From CAYQQQ01 sp964420125 (GTDB taxonomy: Bacteria; Actinomycetota; Acidimicrobiia; Acidimicrobiales; Microtrichaceae), in contig CAYQQQ010000019.1 of NCBI GenBank assembly GCA_964420125.1, forward strand, positions 22,090-86,089: DNA of 64,000 nucleotides, in the 5' to 3' direction. A program made the position numbers and the translations under genes. Below are positions 23,176 to 31,878 of the stretch, one piece after another; the first letter of the stretch is position 1, and each line of letters opens with the position of its first letter. The notes below the pieces were generated by a model. It did not search any database, was not told where the DNA came from, and was given only the letters and a program-made list of their open reading frames with translations.

Positions 23176-24746
23176 GCCCACGGTCCGCGACCCTGCCGCA
23201 GCCGGTGTCGGAGCCGATCCGTCGCCGGCGTCGCGGCGGACCGCCGCTCATGCTCCTGGCGCCGGCGGCAGTGGCCGCAGCCGTCGCGTTGGTGCCCCTG
23301 TGGTACCTCGTCGATCGGGCCGTGGAGCAGGGCTGGTCGACGGTGGCGGACGAGGTGGTCACCTCCCGGACGCTCTGGCTGCTGGTGCGCAGCCTCGCGC
23401 TGACCGGGGTGGTGACCGGCGCCTGCCTCCTGGTGGGGGTGACCGCCGCCGTGCTGGTGGTTCGCACCGATGTGCCGGCGCGGCGAGCCTGGCAAGTGGT
23501 GCTGGCGCTCCCGCTGGCCGTCCCGTCGTTCGTCGCCGCCCTGGCATGGGTGTCGTGGTGGCCCTCGATGGGTGGGTTCTGGGCAGCTGCGCTGGTCCTC
23601 ACGCTCGTGGCCTACCCGTTCGTGTTCCTCCCGGTGGCCGCCGGACTCCGCCGCACCGACCCCGCCCAGGAAGAGGTGGCTCGCTGCCTCGGACGCTCTC
23701 CGGCGGCGGCCACCTTCGATGTGGCCCTCCGGCAGGTGCGCCCGGCGGCGGCAGCGGGTGCGCTGCTGGTGGCCCTCTACGCCCTGTCGGACTTCGGGGC
23801 GGTGGGGACGATGCGCTACGAGGCCTTCACCTGGGTGATCTACGGCGCCTTCAGGGCAGGCTTCAACCCGTCCAGGGCGGCCATCCTGGCCTGCCTGCTG
23901 GTGGTCGTCGCCCTGGGGGTGGTCTGGGCCGAGTCGGCGGTGCGGGGGAAGCCGTCCTTCGCCCGGGTCGGCTCCGGAGCGCCGAGACCGCAGCACGTCC
24001 TGCAGCTCGGGCCGTGGCGTTGGCCGGCGCTGGGGTTCCTGGTCGCGGTTGCCGGCCTGGCAGTCGGCTTCCCGGCGCTGAGCCTGGTGGTGTGGTTCCG
24101 TCGCGGCCTCTCCGCCGGCATCGACTGGGGAGAGCTGTCGAGCGCACTGGGGGCCACGCTGCAGGTCGCCGGCCTCGGAGCGCTGGCGACGATGCTGCTG
24201 GCCGTGCCGCTGGGGATCCTCTCCGCGCGACATCGCTCGGCCGGAGTCGGCCTGCTCGACCGGTCGGTCTACGTGGCCCATGCCCTCCCGGGGATCGTGG
24301 TGGCGATGAGCCTGGTCTTCGTGGGCGTCACCGTCCTGCAGCCCCTCTACCAGCGCACGCCGATGCTGGCGCTCGCCTACGCCGTGCTGTTCCTCCCGCT
24401 CGGTGTGGGCTCGGTGAGGGCCTCGGTCGAGCAGTCGCCGGTGGCGCTGGAAGAGGTCGCGCACGCCCTCGGTCGGGGGAGATGGGGGGTGCTGCTGCGC
24501 GTCACCCTTCCGCTGGCTGCACCGGGGATCGCCTCGGGCACCGCGTTGGTGCTGCTTGCCGCGATGAAGGAGCTGCCGGCCACGCTGCTGCTGCACCCGA
24601 CCGGGATGGAGACCCTGGCCATGGACCTGTGGTCGAAGTCCTCCGTGGGTCGCTACGCGGCGGCGGCGCCGGCAGCGCTCGCTCTCCTCGTGGTGGCATC
24701 GGTGCCGACCTGGATCCTGACCCGAGCGTCGAGGGAGATCGGGTGA
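23172..24746 (+). CDS. Iron(III) ABC transporter permease, fused two-domain type
   Basis: 524-residue membrane protein made of two fused permease domains, as in FbpB/SfuB/ThiP-type systems. About twelve helices are visible. Each half carries an EAA coupling loop: EEVARCLGRSPAAA near 170 and EEVAHALGRGRWGV near 430. These loops contact the ATPase encoded next. GTG at 23172 overlaps the stop of the binding-protein gene and the stop overlaps the ATPase start, so the operon is tightly coupled. It would move ferric iron released by the binding protein into the cell. Confidence 0.9.
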   Translation: MSPRSATLPQPVSEPIRRRRRGGPPLMLLAPAAVAAAVALVPLWYLVDRAVEQGWSTVADEVVTSRTLWLLVRSLALTGVVTGACLLVGVTAAVLVVRTDVPARRAWQVVLALPLAVPSFVAALAWVSWWPSMGGFWAAALVLTLVAYPFVFLPVAAGLRRTDPAQEEVARCLGRSPAAATFDVALRQVRPAAAAGALLVALYALSDFGAVGTMRYEAFTWVIYGAFRAGFNPSRAAILACLLVVVALGVVWAESAVRGKPSFARVGSGAPRPQHVLQLGPWRWPALGFLVAVAGLAVGFPALSLVVWFRRGLSAGIDWGELSSALGATLQVAGLGALATMLLAVPLGILSARHRSAGVGLLDRSVYVAHALPGIVVAMSLVFVGVTVLQPLYQRTPMLALAYAVLFLPLGVGSVRASVEQSPVALEEVAHALGRGRWGVLLRVTLPLAAPGIASGTALVLLAAMKELPATLLLHPTGMETLAMDLWSKSSVGRYAAAAPAALALLVVASVPTWILTRASREIG

Positions 24747-25897
24747 GCACCGTCGCTGCCCCCGGGGCGCAGGGCGATGCCTGCGACGTCCGGGACGTCC
24801 CCGCCCTCGACATGGCAGGCATCCGCTTCGCCTTCCACCCGCCGGACGCCGTCCTGGACGGGGTGGGCCTGGAGGTCCGTGCCGGGGAGCTCGTGGCGCT
24901 GCTGGGCCCCTCGGGGTGCGGCAAGACCACGTTGCTGAGGTTGGTCGCCGGCCTGCTGCGACCGGATTCGGGCACCATCGCCCTGAACGGGCGGGTGGTG
25001 GCGGGCCCCGGGATCTGGGTGCCCACCGAGGGACGCGGCATCGGGCTGGTGCCACAGGAAGGCGCGTTGTTCCCTCACCTCGACGTCGGTCGGAACGTGG
25101 GGTTCGGGCTCCGGGGGATGCCGAGGACGCAGCGCGATGCCTGCGTCGCGGAGTGCCTCGATCTCGTGGGCCTCGGCGGCAGCGCCCGTCGTCGGCCGTC
25201 GGAGCTCTCTGGGGGCCAGCAGCAACGGGTCGCTCTCGCTCGGGCACTGGCACCGGGGCCGGCGGTGATCCTCCTCGACGAGCCCTTCTCCGCGCTCGAC
25301 GCGGGCCTCCGCGCACAGCTGCGGGACGAGGTGCGCGAGGTGCTGCAGGCTGCCGATGCGGCGGCGCTCCTGGTCACCCATGACCAGGAGGAGGCGCTGA
25401 GCTTCGCCGATCGCGTGGCGGTGCTGCGGGAGGGCAGGCTCGCACAGGTCGCCGACCCGGTCACGCTGTACGAGCGCCCCTCCGACCTGGAGGTGGCCGA
25501 GTTCGTGGGGGAGTCCGTGGTGATCCCGGCGGTGCTCGACCCCACCGGGAACGGCTCGGCCCGGAGCATCCTGGGAGACCTCGTCGTATCCGACACGGGC
25601 ACCGAACCCTCCAGCGGGGCGGTCTGGGCGGTCATCCGTCCCGAGCAGCTCGAGCTGCACGAACCCGGGGTGGCGTCGGGTGCTCCCGCAGCGGTGGTGT
25701 CGTGGACCTACTTCGGCCACGACGCGCTCGTGCGGCTTCGCCTCGACGCACCGGAGGCGAGCGGTGCCGAGGTGCTGGCCAGGATCCAGCACCACCGGCG
25801 GGTGGAGCGCGGCATGCGGGTCACGGTGACGGTGACGGGCTCCGTGCCGGTTTTCGCCGACGGGAGGATCCCGCCGGAAGATGACGCGAGCCGGTAG
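24743..25897 (+). CDS. Iron(III) ABC transporter ATPase
   Basis: 384-residue ATP-binding subunit of FbpC type. Walker A is GPSGCGKTT (about 55), the signature LSGGQQQR, Walker B VILLDEP, the D-loop SALD and the switch His in VTHDQEEAL. After the nucleotide domain (about 20-255) there is a TOBE-like beta domain (about 270-380), which in this family can sense substrate. GTG at 24743 overlaps the permease stop. The stop codon TAG (25895-25897) begins the TAGCGT hexamer that probably serves as -10 for the next small gene. Confidence 0.92.
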   Translation: MSTVAAPGAQGDACDVRDVPALDMAGIRFAFHPPDAVLDGVGLEVRAGELVALLGPSGCGKTTLLRLVAGLLRPDSGTIALNGRVVAGPGIWVPTEGRGIGLVPQEGALFPHLDVGRNVGFGLRGMPRTQRDACVAECLDLVGLGGSARRRPSELSGGQQQRVALARALAPGPAVILLDEPFSALDAGLRAQLRDEVREVLQAADAAALLVTHDQEEALSFADRVAVLREGRLAQVADPVTLYERPSDLEVAEFVGESVVIPAVLDPTGNGSARSILGDLVVSDTGTEPSSGAVWAVIRPEQLELHEPGVASGAPAAVVSWTYFGHDALVRLRLDAPEASGAEVLARIQHHRRVERGMRVTVTVTGSVPVFADGRIPPEDDASR

Positions 25898-25906
25898 CGT
25901 GAGCGC
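25895..25906 (+). promoter_or_regulatory. Leaderless promoter element fused to stop codon
   Basis: TAGCGT (25895-25900) begins at the ATPase stop codon and stands six bases before ATG 25907. It fits the recurrent -10/leaderless arrangement of this window. Confidence 0.5.
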
Positions 25907-26212
25907 ATGGGTTGCGGCTGCCTCATCGCGTTGTTCGCAGTGCTCTCGCCCCGCCTCGCCATCTTCCTGACCTGGCTGTTCACCGATCGCCTCTCCGACG
26001 CGCTGGACTCGTTCTGGTGGGGCCTTGCGGGGTTCCTCTTCCTCCCGTGGACCACCCTCGTGTACGCCTGGGCCTACCAACCGGTGGTCGGTGTCAGCGG
26101 CTTCGGCTGGTTCCTCGTGGTCTTCGCGTTCGTGGTGGACATCTCGTCCCACCTCAGCGCCTTCCGTGCCCGAGACCAGGAGCGCCTCCGCCGCAGCGGC
26201 ACCGGCGGGTGA
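25907..26212 (+). CDS. Small membrane protein
   Basis: 101-residue protein with three hydrophobic helices (about 5-22, 36-57 and 65-86) and a charged C-terminal tail (ARDQERLRRSG). It starts MGCGCLIALFAV, with two cysteines near the membrane surface. I do not know its function; similar short triple-helix proteins are common and uncharacterised in actinobacteria. It follows the iron transporter at nine bases but seems to have its own leaderless promoter embedded in that gene's stop codon. It may therefore be expressed independently of iron control. Confidence 0.65.
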   Translation: MGCGCLIALFAVLSPRLAIFLTWLFTDRLSDALDSFWWGLAGFLFLPWTTLVYAWAYQPVVGVSGFGWFLVVFAFVVDISSHLSAFRARDQERLRRSGTGG

Positions 26213-26231
26213 TCGCTCGCGGCGCCGCCCT

Positions 26232-29200
26232 TCAGCGCAGCCGCAGGGTGACCAGCTCGAAGGGGACCAGCATCAGGGAGAGCCCTCCGTGCTCGACGGC
26301 GATCGCCGCCGAGCCCTCCTCGGGCTCCTCCAGGAGGTTGCATCGTCGAGCCTCCCGTCGGTGACCGTCCACCTCGATCGTCGTGTCCACGTGGCTGCCG
26401 GTGGCCTCCCACAGGCGCACCACCAGATCTCCGGAGCCGTCGTCGGCGAGCTTCACCGCGGCGACCTGCACGCGCGGGTCCCCGACGCGCACCAGCGGTG
26501 CCGGCGGATCGCCGGCACCGCAGCCGGGGACGACGAGCAGAGGGGTGTTCAGCGCCTCGGCCTCTGCCAGCACGTCGTGCAGCCCGGATCCGTGCGGCAG
26601 CAGGGAGATCGTCACCTGGTGGAGACCGTGGTCCGCTTCGGGATCGGGGAACCTCGGCGCCCGCAGGAGGCTCACCCGCACCCGGGTGGATCCGGGTGGG
26701 GTGTCGGGCCCGGGATGCAGGCTGTGGCCGTAGCGTCCGTCGTTGAGCACGGCCACGCCGGCGTCGCCTTCGGAGAGGTCGACGTAGCGGTGGGCGCAGA
26801 CCTCGAACTTGGCGTCGTCCCAGGAGGTGTTCGTGTGGGTGGGGCGCCGCTGCAGGCCGAACTGGATCTCGCACGCCGCCGTCTCGGCGTGCACGGCGAG
26901 CGGGAGGTCCAGCGCCAGGTAGCGCTCGGACTCCCGCCACTCGACCGACACCCGGACGTCGACCCGGGGGCTTCCCGCCCGCAGCACGACGTCGCGGGTG
27001 AGGATGCTGCCACGGCCGAACTGCCACGCCGTGCGAACCCCGCCCACCAGCGGGCCGGTGTCCACCAGTCCGATGGTGTCGGCGAGCGGCATGGGCGCAG
27101 CCAGGCGCCCCGTCCACTGCTCGAGGTCCCAGGCGTCGAACTCCACCGGGTGGTCGGCGGCCAGCACCAGCTGGGCTCCTGCGCACCCTTGCGGGATGAG
27201 CTCCCGGTTCCGCACGCAGTCCCGCAGCGACACCATCTCTCCACGGTGGTCGAAGTGGATCTCGACCAGGCCGTTGGAGAGGTGGCCCATGGAGGCCGTG
27301 ACCGGCTCGGGCACCTCCAGCGGCTCGAGTCGGGCCACGCCCAGGCCCGGCACCCGCACTCGCATCGCGACCTCCGAGCTGGCGAGCATCTGGGTGCCAA
27401 CCTGGACGGAGCCTCCGGACGGCAGCCCGGCGGCCTCGAGGAGGTCGGGATCGACCGCGATGATCTCGTCGCGGTCCTGCGTGGCGGCGTTGGCCACCAG
27501 CAGGCCGTCGCCCAGACCGCCCACGGCGGACATGGCGAGGTCGTCGGCCTCCGTGAGGACTCGCCGGAGGTCGGCTTGTGCGTCCTCGTAGACCCAACCG
27601 ATGGAGGAGCCGGGCAGCACGTCGTGGAACTGATGGAGCAGCAGGGTCTTCCACAGCTCGTCGAGCTCGGCAGCGTGGGTGTCGTCCTCCGCCGTCGCCA
27701 ACCAGAGCTCGGCAGCCCGCAGCGCGCCTTCGCATCGGCGGTTGGCGACCTTGGTGCGGGCCTGGGAGGTGAGCGTGCCGCGGTGGGTCTCGAAGTAGAG
27801 CTCGCCACGCCACACGGGCACGGGGGAGGTGGCCGCCTCCGCCTCGACGTGCTCGAAGAACTCCGAGGGGGACTCGATCACGACCCGGGGCATCTCCGCC
27901 AGGTCACCGAGGCGGTCGACGCGATCGAGCATCTCCCTGGTCGGCCCTCCTCCGCCGTTGCCGTAGCCGAAGGGCATGAGGGAGTGGTCCGACCAGTAGT
28001 GGTCGCGGAAGCTCCTCACCGCGTGCGCCAGCTCGTTGGGGGCGATCTCGGCGTTGTAGGTGTCGACCGGGGGGAAGTGCGCCATCACCCGCGACCCGTC
28101 GATGCCTTCCCACCAGAAGCTGTGGTGGGGCAGCTGGTTCTGCTTGTTCCAGCTCAGCTTCTGGGTGACGAACCGCCGGCAGCCGGCTCCGAGGTAGATC
28201 TGGGGGAGGGAGCCCGGATAGCCGAACACGTCGGGGATCCACACCTCCTCGCAGCGCCGACCGAAGCGCTGCTCGAAGAACCGCTGGCCGTGGACGAGCT
28301 GGCGAACGAGCGACTCGCCGGAGGGCAGGTTCATGTCCGCCTCCACCCACATGCCGCCGACCGGGACCCACTGTCCGTCGGCGACGGCTCGCCGGACCCG
28401 CTCGAAGAGCTCGGGGTGGTCGGCTTCGATCCACGAGTACTGCACCGCCTGTGAGCAGGCGAAGCGGTAGTCGGGACGCTCGGACATGAGGTCCACGGCG
28501 TTGGCGAACGTGCGGGCGGCCTTGCGGCGGGTCTCCCGGAGCGGCCAGAGCCAGGCCGTGTCGAGGTGGGCATGGCCGATGGCGCTGATCCGATGGGTGC
28601 CGGGAGCCGAACCGAGCGCGAGTCCGGGCGCCAGCTCGGCGCGGGCTGCAGCGGCGGTGGCGCCCACGTGGTCCAGGTCCAGCCGGTCGTAGGCGCGCTG
28701 GAAGAGGTGCTGGAGGCGCTTGCGGCGAGGGTGCTCGACGGGGAGCGTGCGCATCACGCCGTCGAGGGCCCGGATGTCGAGCACCAGGTCGTGCACCTCG
28801 TCGTCGAGCACCACCAGGTAGGCGCCGCCGAACACGTACTGGGGGGTGTCACCGGCGGTGGAGCGCGAGCCCATCGGGCTCGGAGAGAAGCCGGCGGTGA
28901 AGTCAGGGTTGGCCGCAGCCTCGACATCGGCCCGGATGCGGCCCTCGCGGGTGACGAGATCGAGGGAGACGCCCCGCCGGCGCGGGTGCAGTCCCGCCAC
29001 CACCACGCCGTCCACCCAGAGCGTCCCCTCGGCGGAGAAGCCGGGCATCGCGCCGTAGCCGAGCTCCACGAGCAGCTCGGCACGGCCCGGGGGCAGCTCC
29101 TCGGGGAGCTCGGCGTCGATCCGGAACCAGGTGGTGCCCCATGGAGGGCCCCACGGCGTGCCTGACGCGATCGGTTCGTGGACCGCTGCTGCCGCCTCGG

Positions 29201-29336
29201 TCAGGCTCACGGGCTCGCCGGGCGCATGCCATGCGGTCACCGGGAGCTCCATCCGCAGACGGGTCTCTGCTGGGAGGATCCGCTCGTTCAGCTCCCGGAT
29301 GATCCGGTTCTCGAGGATGGCGCGGTTGTCGTGCAC
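26232..29336 (-). CDS. GH38 alpha-mannosidase
   Basis: 1034-residue cytoplasmic glycoside hydrolase of family 38. An N-terminal lectin-like domain (about 1-230) precedes the catalytic barrel. The zinc-binding HAHLDTAWLWP is about residues 250-260, and the nucleophile Asp is in GGMWVEADMNLPSGE near 335. VFGYPGSLPQI and the C-terminal beta-sandwich domains follow in the usual order. There is no signal peptide, so it acts on imported manno-oligosaccharides or recycled glycans. GTG at 29336 stands six bases after a TAGCTT hexamer, suggesting a leaderless message. No sugar transporter or regulator adjoins it. Confidence 0.92.
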   Translation of the reverse strand: MHDNRAILENRIIRELNERILPAETRLRMELPVTAWHAPGEPVSLTEAAAAVHEPIASGTPWGPPWGTTWFRIDAELPEELPPGRAELLVELGYGAMPGFSAEGTLWVDGVVVAGLHPRRRGVSLDLVTREGRIRADVEAAANPDFTAGFSPSPMGSRSTAGDTPQYVFGGAYLVVLDDEVHDLVLDIRALDGVMRTLPVEHPRRKRLQHLFQRAYDRLDLDHVGATAAAARAELAPGLALGSAPGTHRISAIGHAHLDTAWLWPLRETRRKAARTFANAVDLMSERPDYRFACSQAVQYSWIEADHPELFERVRRAVADGQWVPVGGMWVEADMNLPSGESLVRQLVHGQRFFEQRFGRRCEEVWIPDVFGYPGSLPQIYLGAGCRRFVTQKLSWNKQNQLPHHSFWWEGIDGSRVMAHFPPVDTYNAEIAPNELAHAVRSFRDHYWSDHSLMPFGYGNGGGGPTREMLDRVDRLGDLAEMPRVVIESPSEFFEHVEAEAATSPVPVWRGELYFETHRGTLTSQARTKVANRRCEGALRAAELWLATAEDDTHAAELDELWKTLLLHQFHDVLPGSSIGWVYEDAQADLRRVLTEADDLAMSAVGGLGDGLLVANAATQDRDEIIAVDPDLLEAAGLPSGGSVQVGTQMLASSEVAMRVRVPGLGVARLEPLEVPEPVTASMGHLSNGLVEIHFDHRGEMVSLRDCVRNRELIPQGCAGAQLVLAADHPVEFDAWDLEQWTGRLAAPMPLADTIGLVDTGPLVGGVRTAWQFGRGSILTRDVVLRAGSPRVDVRVSVEWRESERYLALDLPLAVHAETAACEIQFGLQRRPTHTNTSWDDAKFEVCAHRYVDLSEGDAGVAVLNDGRYGHSLHPGPDTPPGSTRVRVSLLRAPRFPDPEADHGLHQVTISLLPHGSGLHDVLAEAEALNTPLLVVPGCGAGDPPAPLVRVGDPRVQVAAVKLADDGSGDLVVRLWEATGSHVDTTIEVDGHRREARRCNLLEEPEEGSAAIAVEHGGLSLMLVPFELVTLRLR

Positions 29337-29348
29337 CGCCAGAAGCTA
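29337..29348 (-). promoter_or_regulatory. Leaderless -10 of the mannosidase gene
   Basis: On the minus strand TAGCTT (29348-29343) is followed by six bases and the GTG start at 29336. It matches the TAGCNT-N6-start pattern seen at 25895 and 54562. Confidence 0.5.
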
Positions 29349-29382
29349 GACGGTGGGTGGCACGCCCATGGCGGCGGCGCAC

Positions 29383-29691
29383 CTACCAGAGGGCGCTCAG
29401 GACCCACACCGACACCATCCCCGCAAGGAGGGTCCAGCCGGCCGAGCGGGTCCGGAGGGCGACGACGGCAGCCATCGCCGCAGCGACATACCACGGCCCG
29501 AAGGGTCGAAGCTCGCCGTGGTCGAACACGAGCGCGTTGGCGACGAGCGCGGACAGCACGGCTGCGGGGATCAGGCGCAGCGTGGACTCCACCCGTGGGG
29601 GCATCGTGGTGCGAGACGCGGCCAGGATCACCGACGCCCGCAGCACGTAGGTCCCGGCGGCCACGGCGATCAGCTCCCAGAGGAAGGTCAC
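29383..29691 (-). CDS. azlD: AzlD-like branched-chain amino-acid exporter subunit
   Basis: 102-residue membrane protein with four short helices, the usual size and shape of AzlD. The sequence TYVLRASVILAASR near the N-terminus and the central VESTLRLIPAAVLSALV are family landmarks. It pairs with AzlC to form the small branched-chain amino-acid exporter (LIV-E family). GTG at 29691 overlaps the azlC stop (GTGA). The two genes form an operon on the minus strand. Confidence 0.88.
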   Translation of the reverse strand: MTFLWELIAVAAGTYVLRASVILAASRTTMPPRVESTLRLIPAAVLSALVANALVFDHGELRPFGPWYVAAAMAAVVALRTRSAGWTLLAGMVSVWVLSALW

Positions 29692-30425
29692 GGCGACGTC
29701 GCCCTCGGGGTCCGCTCGTCGCCCGGCGTGGCGGGCGGTGGTTCGGCGAACGCTCCTGCCAGGATCCCGGCGAGGGCTCCGAGGAGGATGTTGGTGCCCG
29801 GTGGGAGACCGGCGAGCACCAGGGTGACGGTGACCGAGACCGTTGCGGCGACCCAGGCGGGTCGCCGGTTGAGCGCCGGAACCACCAGCGCGGTGAACAT
29901 CAGGGGGATGATGAACCCCAGCTGCAGCGAGTCGGGGATCTCGGTTCCGGCGAGGATGCCGAGCACGGTGCCGATCTGCCAGAGCACGAAGAGCACGGCC
30001 GCGGCCCCGAGGTAGAACCAGCGGCGCGTCAGGGGGTCGTGGTCCTGGTCGAACTCCAGCAGGGACAGGGTGGCGGCCTGGTCCGTCATGAGGTGGGGCA
30101 ACGTCCAGCGCCAGGGCCGGGGGAACTCGGCGAAGGAAGGTGCGAGGGCGGCCGAGTAGAGCACGAAGCGGGCGTTGATGATCAGCGCGGTGCCGACCAC
30201 CACCACGAACGCGGCATCGCTCTGGTGGAGCTCGAGCAGCGAGAGCTGGGAGGCGCCGGCGAACAGGAAGATGCTGGCGCCGCCACCGACCCACGCGTTC
30301 ACGTCGCTCTGGGACACGGCCACCCCGTAGACGACCCCGAAGGGGAAGATCCCCAGGGCGAGGGCGAGCGCGCGGCGCACCCCTGCCCGGAACGCGCCCC
30401 CGGCGCGGGTGGACCTGACGCTCAC
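29688..30425 (-). CDS. azlC: AzlC-like branched-chain amino-acid exporter subunit
   Basis: 245-residue membrane protein of the AzlC family, larger partner of AzlD. It starts with a basic segment, then GIFPFGVVYGVAVSQ and GGGASIFLFAGASQLSLLEL, typical of the family's first helices. About six helices are visible, with a long polar loop (FDQDHDPLTRRW). With AzlD it would export leucine, isoleucine, valine or analogues. GTG at 30425 overlaps the stop codon of an upstream nine-codon mini-ORF (GTGA), which may couple its translation. Confidence 0.88.
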   Translation of the reverse strand: MSVRSTRAGGAFRAGVRRALALALGIFPFGVVYGVAVSQSDVNAWVGGGASIFLFAGASQLSLLELHQSDAAFVVVVGTALIINARFVLYSAALAPSFAEFPRPWRWTLPHLMTDQAATLSLLEFDQDHDPLTRRWFYLGAAAVLFVLWQIGTVLGILAGTEIPDSLQLGFIIPLMFTALVVPALNRRPAWVAATVSVTVTLVLAGLPPGTNILLGALAGILAGAFAEPPPATPGDERTPRATSP

Positions 30426-30448
30426 GAGCCGCGCCTCGGGACGGACAT
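30422..30448 (-). CDS. Possible leader peptide MSVPRRGS upstream of azlC
   Basis: Nine-codon frame (ATG at 30448 to TGA) encoding MSVPRRGS. Its stop overlaps the azlC GTG by GTGA, the same junction used between real operon genes here. GAGACT stands seven bases upstream and could be a weak -10 for a leaderless start. It holds no branched-chain residue cluster apart from one Val, so classic attenuation is unlikely. Coupling of azlC translation is the more likely role. Too short to be sure. Confidence 0.35.
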   Translation of the reverse strand: MSVPRRGS

Positions 30449-30497
30449 GGCGGTCAGTCTCACACGTCAGGCCCCGGCGACGGGTGCCGCCGGGGCG

Positions 30498-30905
30498 TCA
30501 CTCGGCGTGTCGCCAGACGGTCTCGGTGAGCTCGGCCCGCCGGCGGTTGACCAGCGTGTTCAGCCAGAGCTGGAAGGCTTCGCTGACCTGCACGTAGACC
30601 ACGCCGTAGTAGGCCCAGGCCGGATCGGAGCTGGCGAGCACCCGGCGGATCCGTGCCTGGAACCACCGGTCGCGGTCGAGGTGGACCTCGACCGTCGAGC
30701 CGGCGCCCAACGCCGGGTTGGCGGCAGCCAGGACCGCTGCACCGCTCATGGAGACGTTGCGCACGTAGCCTCTGTCCCGCACCGCGGGGTCGAGCGCCTT
30801 GCGCTGCGCACGCGTCAGCTTGAGCGGTCGGGGGCTCCGCCAGGTGACGGGGATGTCGCCGACGTCGAAGCGCTCCCCGATGCGCCGCTCGAAGGGCATG
30901 GTCAT
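30498..30905 (-). CDS. PilZ-domain protein
   Basis: 135-residue single PilZ domain, a cytoplasmic receptor for cyclic di-GMP. The binding motif RxxxR is in ERRIGERF at the N-terminus, and the second motif NxSxxG is in RNVSMSGAAV near residue 50. The domain ends in a helical tail (QLWLNTLVNRRRAEL). ATG at 30905 is chosen; ATG at 30899 is equally possible. No cyclase, phosphodiesterase or motility gene adjoins it, so its output is unknown. It lies 94 bp after the last gene of the catabolic operon, on the same strand. Confidence 0.85.
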   Translation of the reverse strand: MTMPFERRIGERFDVGDIPVTWRSPRPLKLTRAQRKALDPAVRDRGYVRNVSMSGAAVLAAANPALGAGSTVEVHLDRDRWFQARIRRVLASSDPAWAYYGVVYVQVSEAFQLWLNTLVNRRRAELTETVWRHAE

Positions 30906-30999
30906 CCATCGGCGGAGATGCCCCGAAAGTGAGCCAGACGCGCTGGGCGTGGAGAGGTGGACGGCGCAGAGCTCCCACGGATGCGGCGCGGAGCCCCGC

Positions 31000-31878
31000 T
31001 CAGAGCCCGAGCTCGGTCCCCAGCCGGTCGAGCGCCATGCGGGCCAAGGGGAGCTGCACCCCGAGCTCGGTGCCGAGCTCGAGGGCCAGGGCGAGGTCCT
31101 TGGTGCCGAGGGAGCGGACGTGGTCGAGGGTGGCGTGCCAGTCGTCGGTGGGCGCCATCGGGGCCGTGGTGTCCCGCAGCATGATCGCCCCGGGGCCCCC
31201 GGTGACCGCATCGCTGTGGCGTACGACGCGCGCGAGCTCGGCGAGCGGGATGCCGGCGGCCTCGGCGAGGCGCTGGGCCTCGCCCGCGGCGGTGAAGGCC
31301 ACGAAGTGCAGCAGGTTGCGGGCCAGCTTGGTGGTGGTCCCGGACCCCAGGGGGCCCGTGTGCACGAGCAGGGAAGCCCATCGAGCGAACGGCTCGCGCA
31401 CCAGCTCCACCGCCCGGGGGCTGCCCCCGACCATGACGGCGAGGGAGCCCTCGTGCGCGCCGAGGAACCCTCCGCTCACGGGGGCGTCGATCAGGTGCAC
31501 GCCCACCTGCGCCGCACGTTCGCCCACGGCGTGGACGGTCTCCGGGCGGATGGTGGAGTGGATGGCCACGACGCTGCCCGGCCGTGCACCGCGCAAGACC
31601 TCGTCGGCGACGCGGCGGACCTGCGCGTCGTCGAGGACCATGACAGAGACGATGCCGCAGGAGGCGGCGAGCTCGGTGTTGTCGGAGGCGACGACGGCGC
31701 CATCGGAGGCGAACGGGGCGGTGGCCGCCTCGCGGATGTCGGCGACCACCAGTCCGGCCGGCCAGCCGAGGAGGTGGCGCGCCATCGGTGCACCGATGCT
31801 GCCGAGACCGATGAAGCCGATCGGGCGCCGGAGGACCTCGTCGGCGGGTGGGTTCTGGTCGCCGGGCGGGTGGCTCAT
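31000..31878 (-). CDS. 3-hydroxyisobutyrate dehydrogenase-like oxidoreductase
   Basis: 292-residue NAD(P)-dependent beta-hydroxyacid dehydrogenase. The dinucleotide fold starts with IGFIGLGSIGAPMA (about 20-33). The substrate motif reads LIDAPVSGGFLGAHEGSLAVMVGG, and the catalytic Lys is in GSGTTTKLARNLL. It would oxidise a 3-hydroxyacid to a semialdehyde, or act in reverse. ATG overlaps the stop of the aldehyde-dehydrogenase gene, making it the last gene of the P450/SDR/ALDH operon. The pairing with an aldehyde dehydrogenase is typical of side-chain or valine-like degradation. Confidence 0.88.
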   Translation of the reverse strand: MSHPPGDQNPPADEVLRRPIGFIGLGSIGAPMARHLLGWPAGLVVADIREAATAPFASDGAVVASDNTELAASCGIVSVMVLDDAQVRRVADEVLRGARPGSVVAIHSTIRPETVHAVGERAAQVGVHLIDAPVSGGFLGAHEGSLAVMVGGSPRAVELVREPFARWASLLVHTGPLGSGTTTKLARNLLHFVAFTAAGEAQRLAEAAGIPLAELARVVRHSDAVTGGPGAIMLRDTTAPMAPTDDWHATLDHVRSLGTKDLALALELGTELGVQLPLARMALDRLGTELGL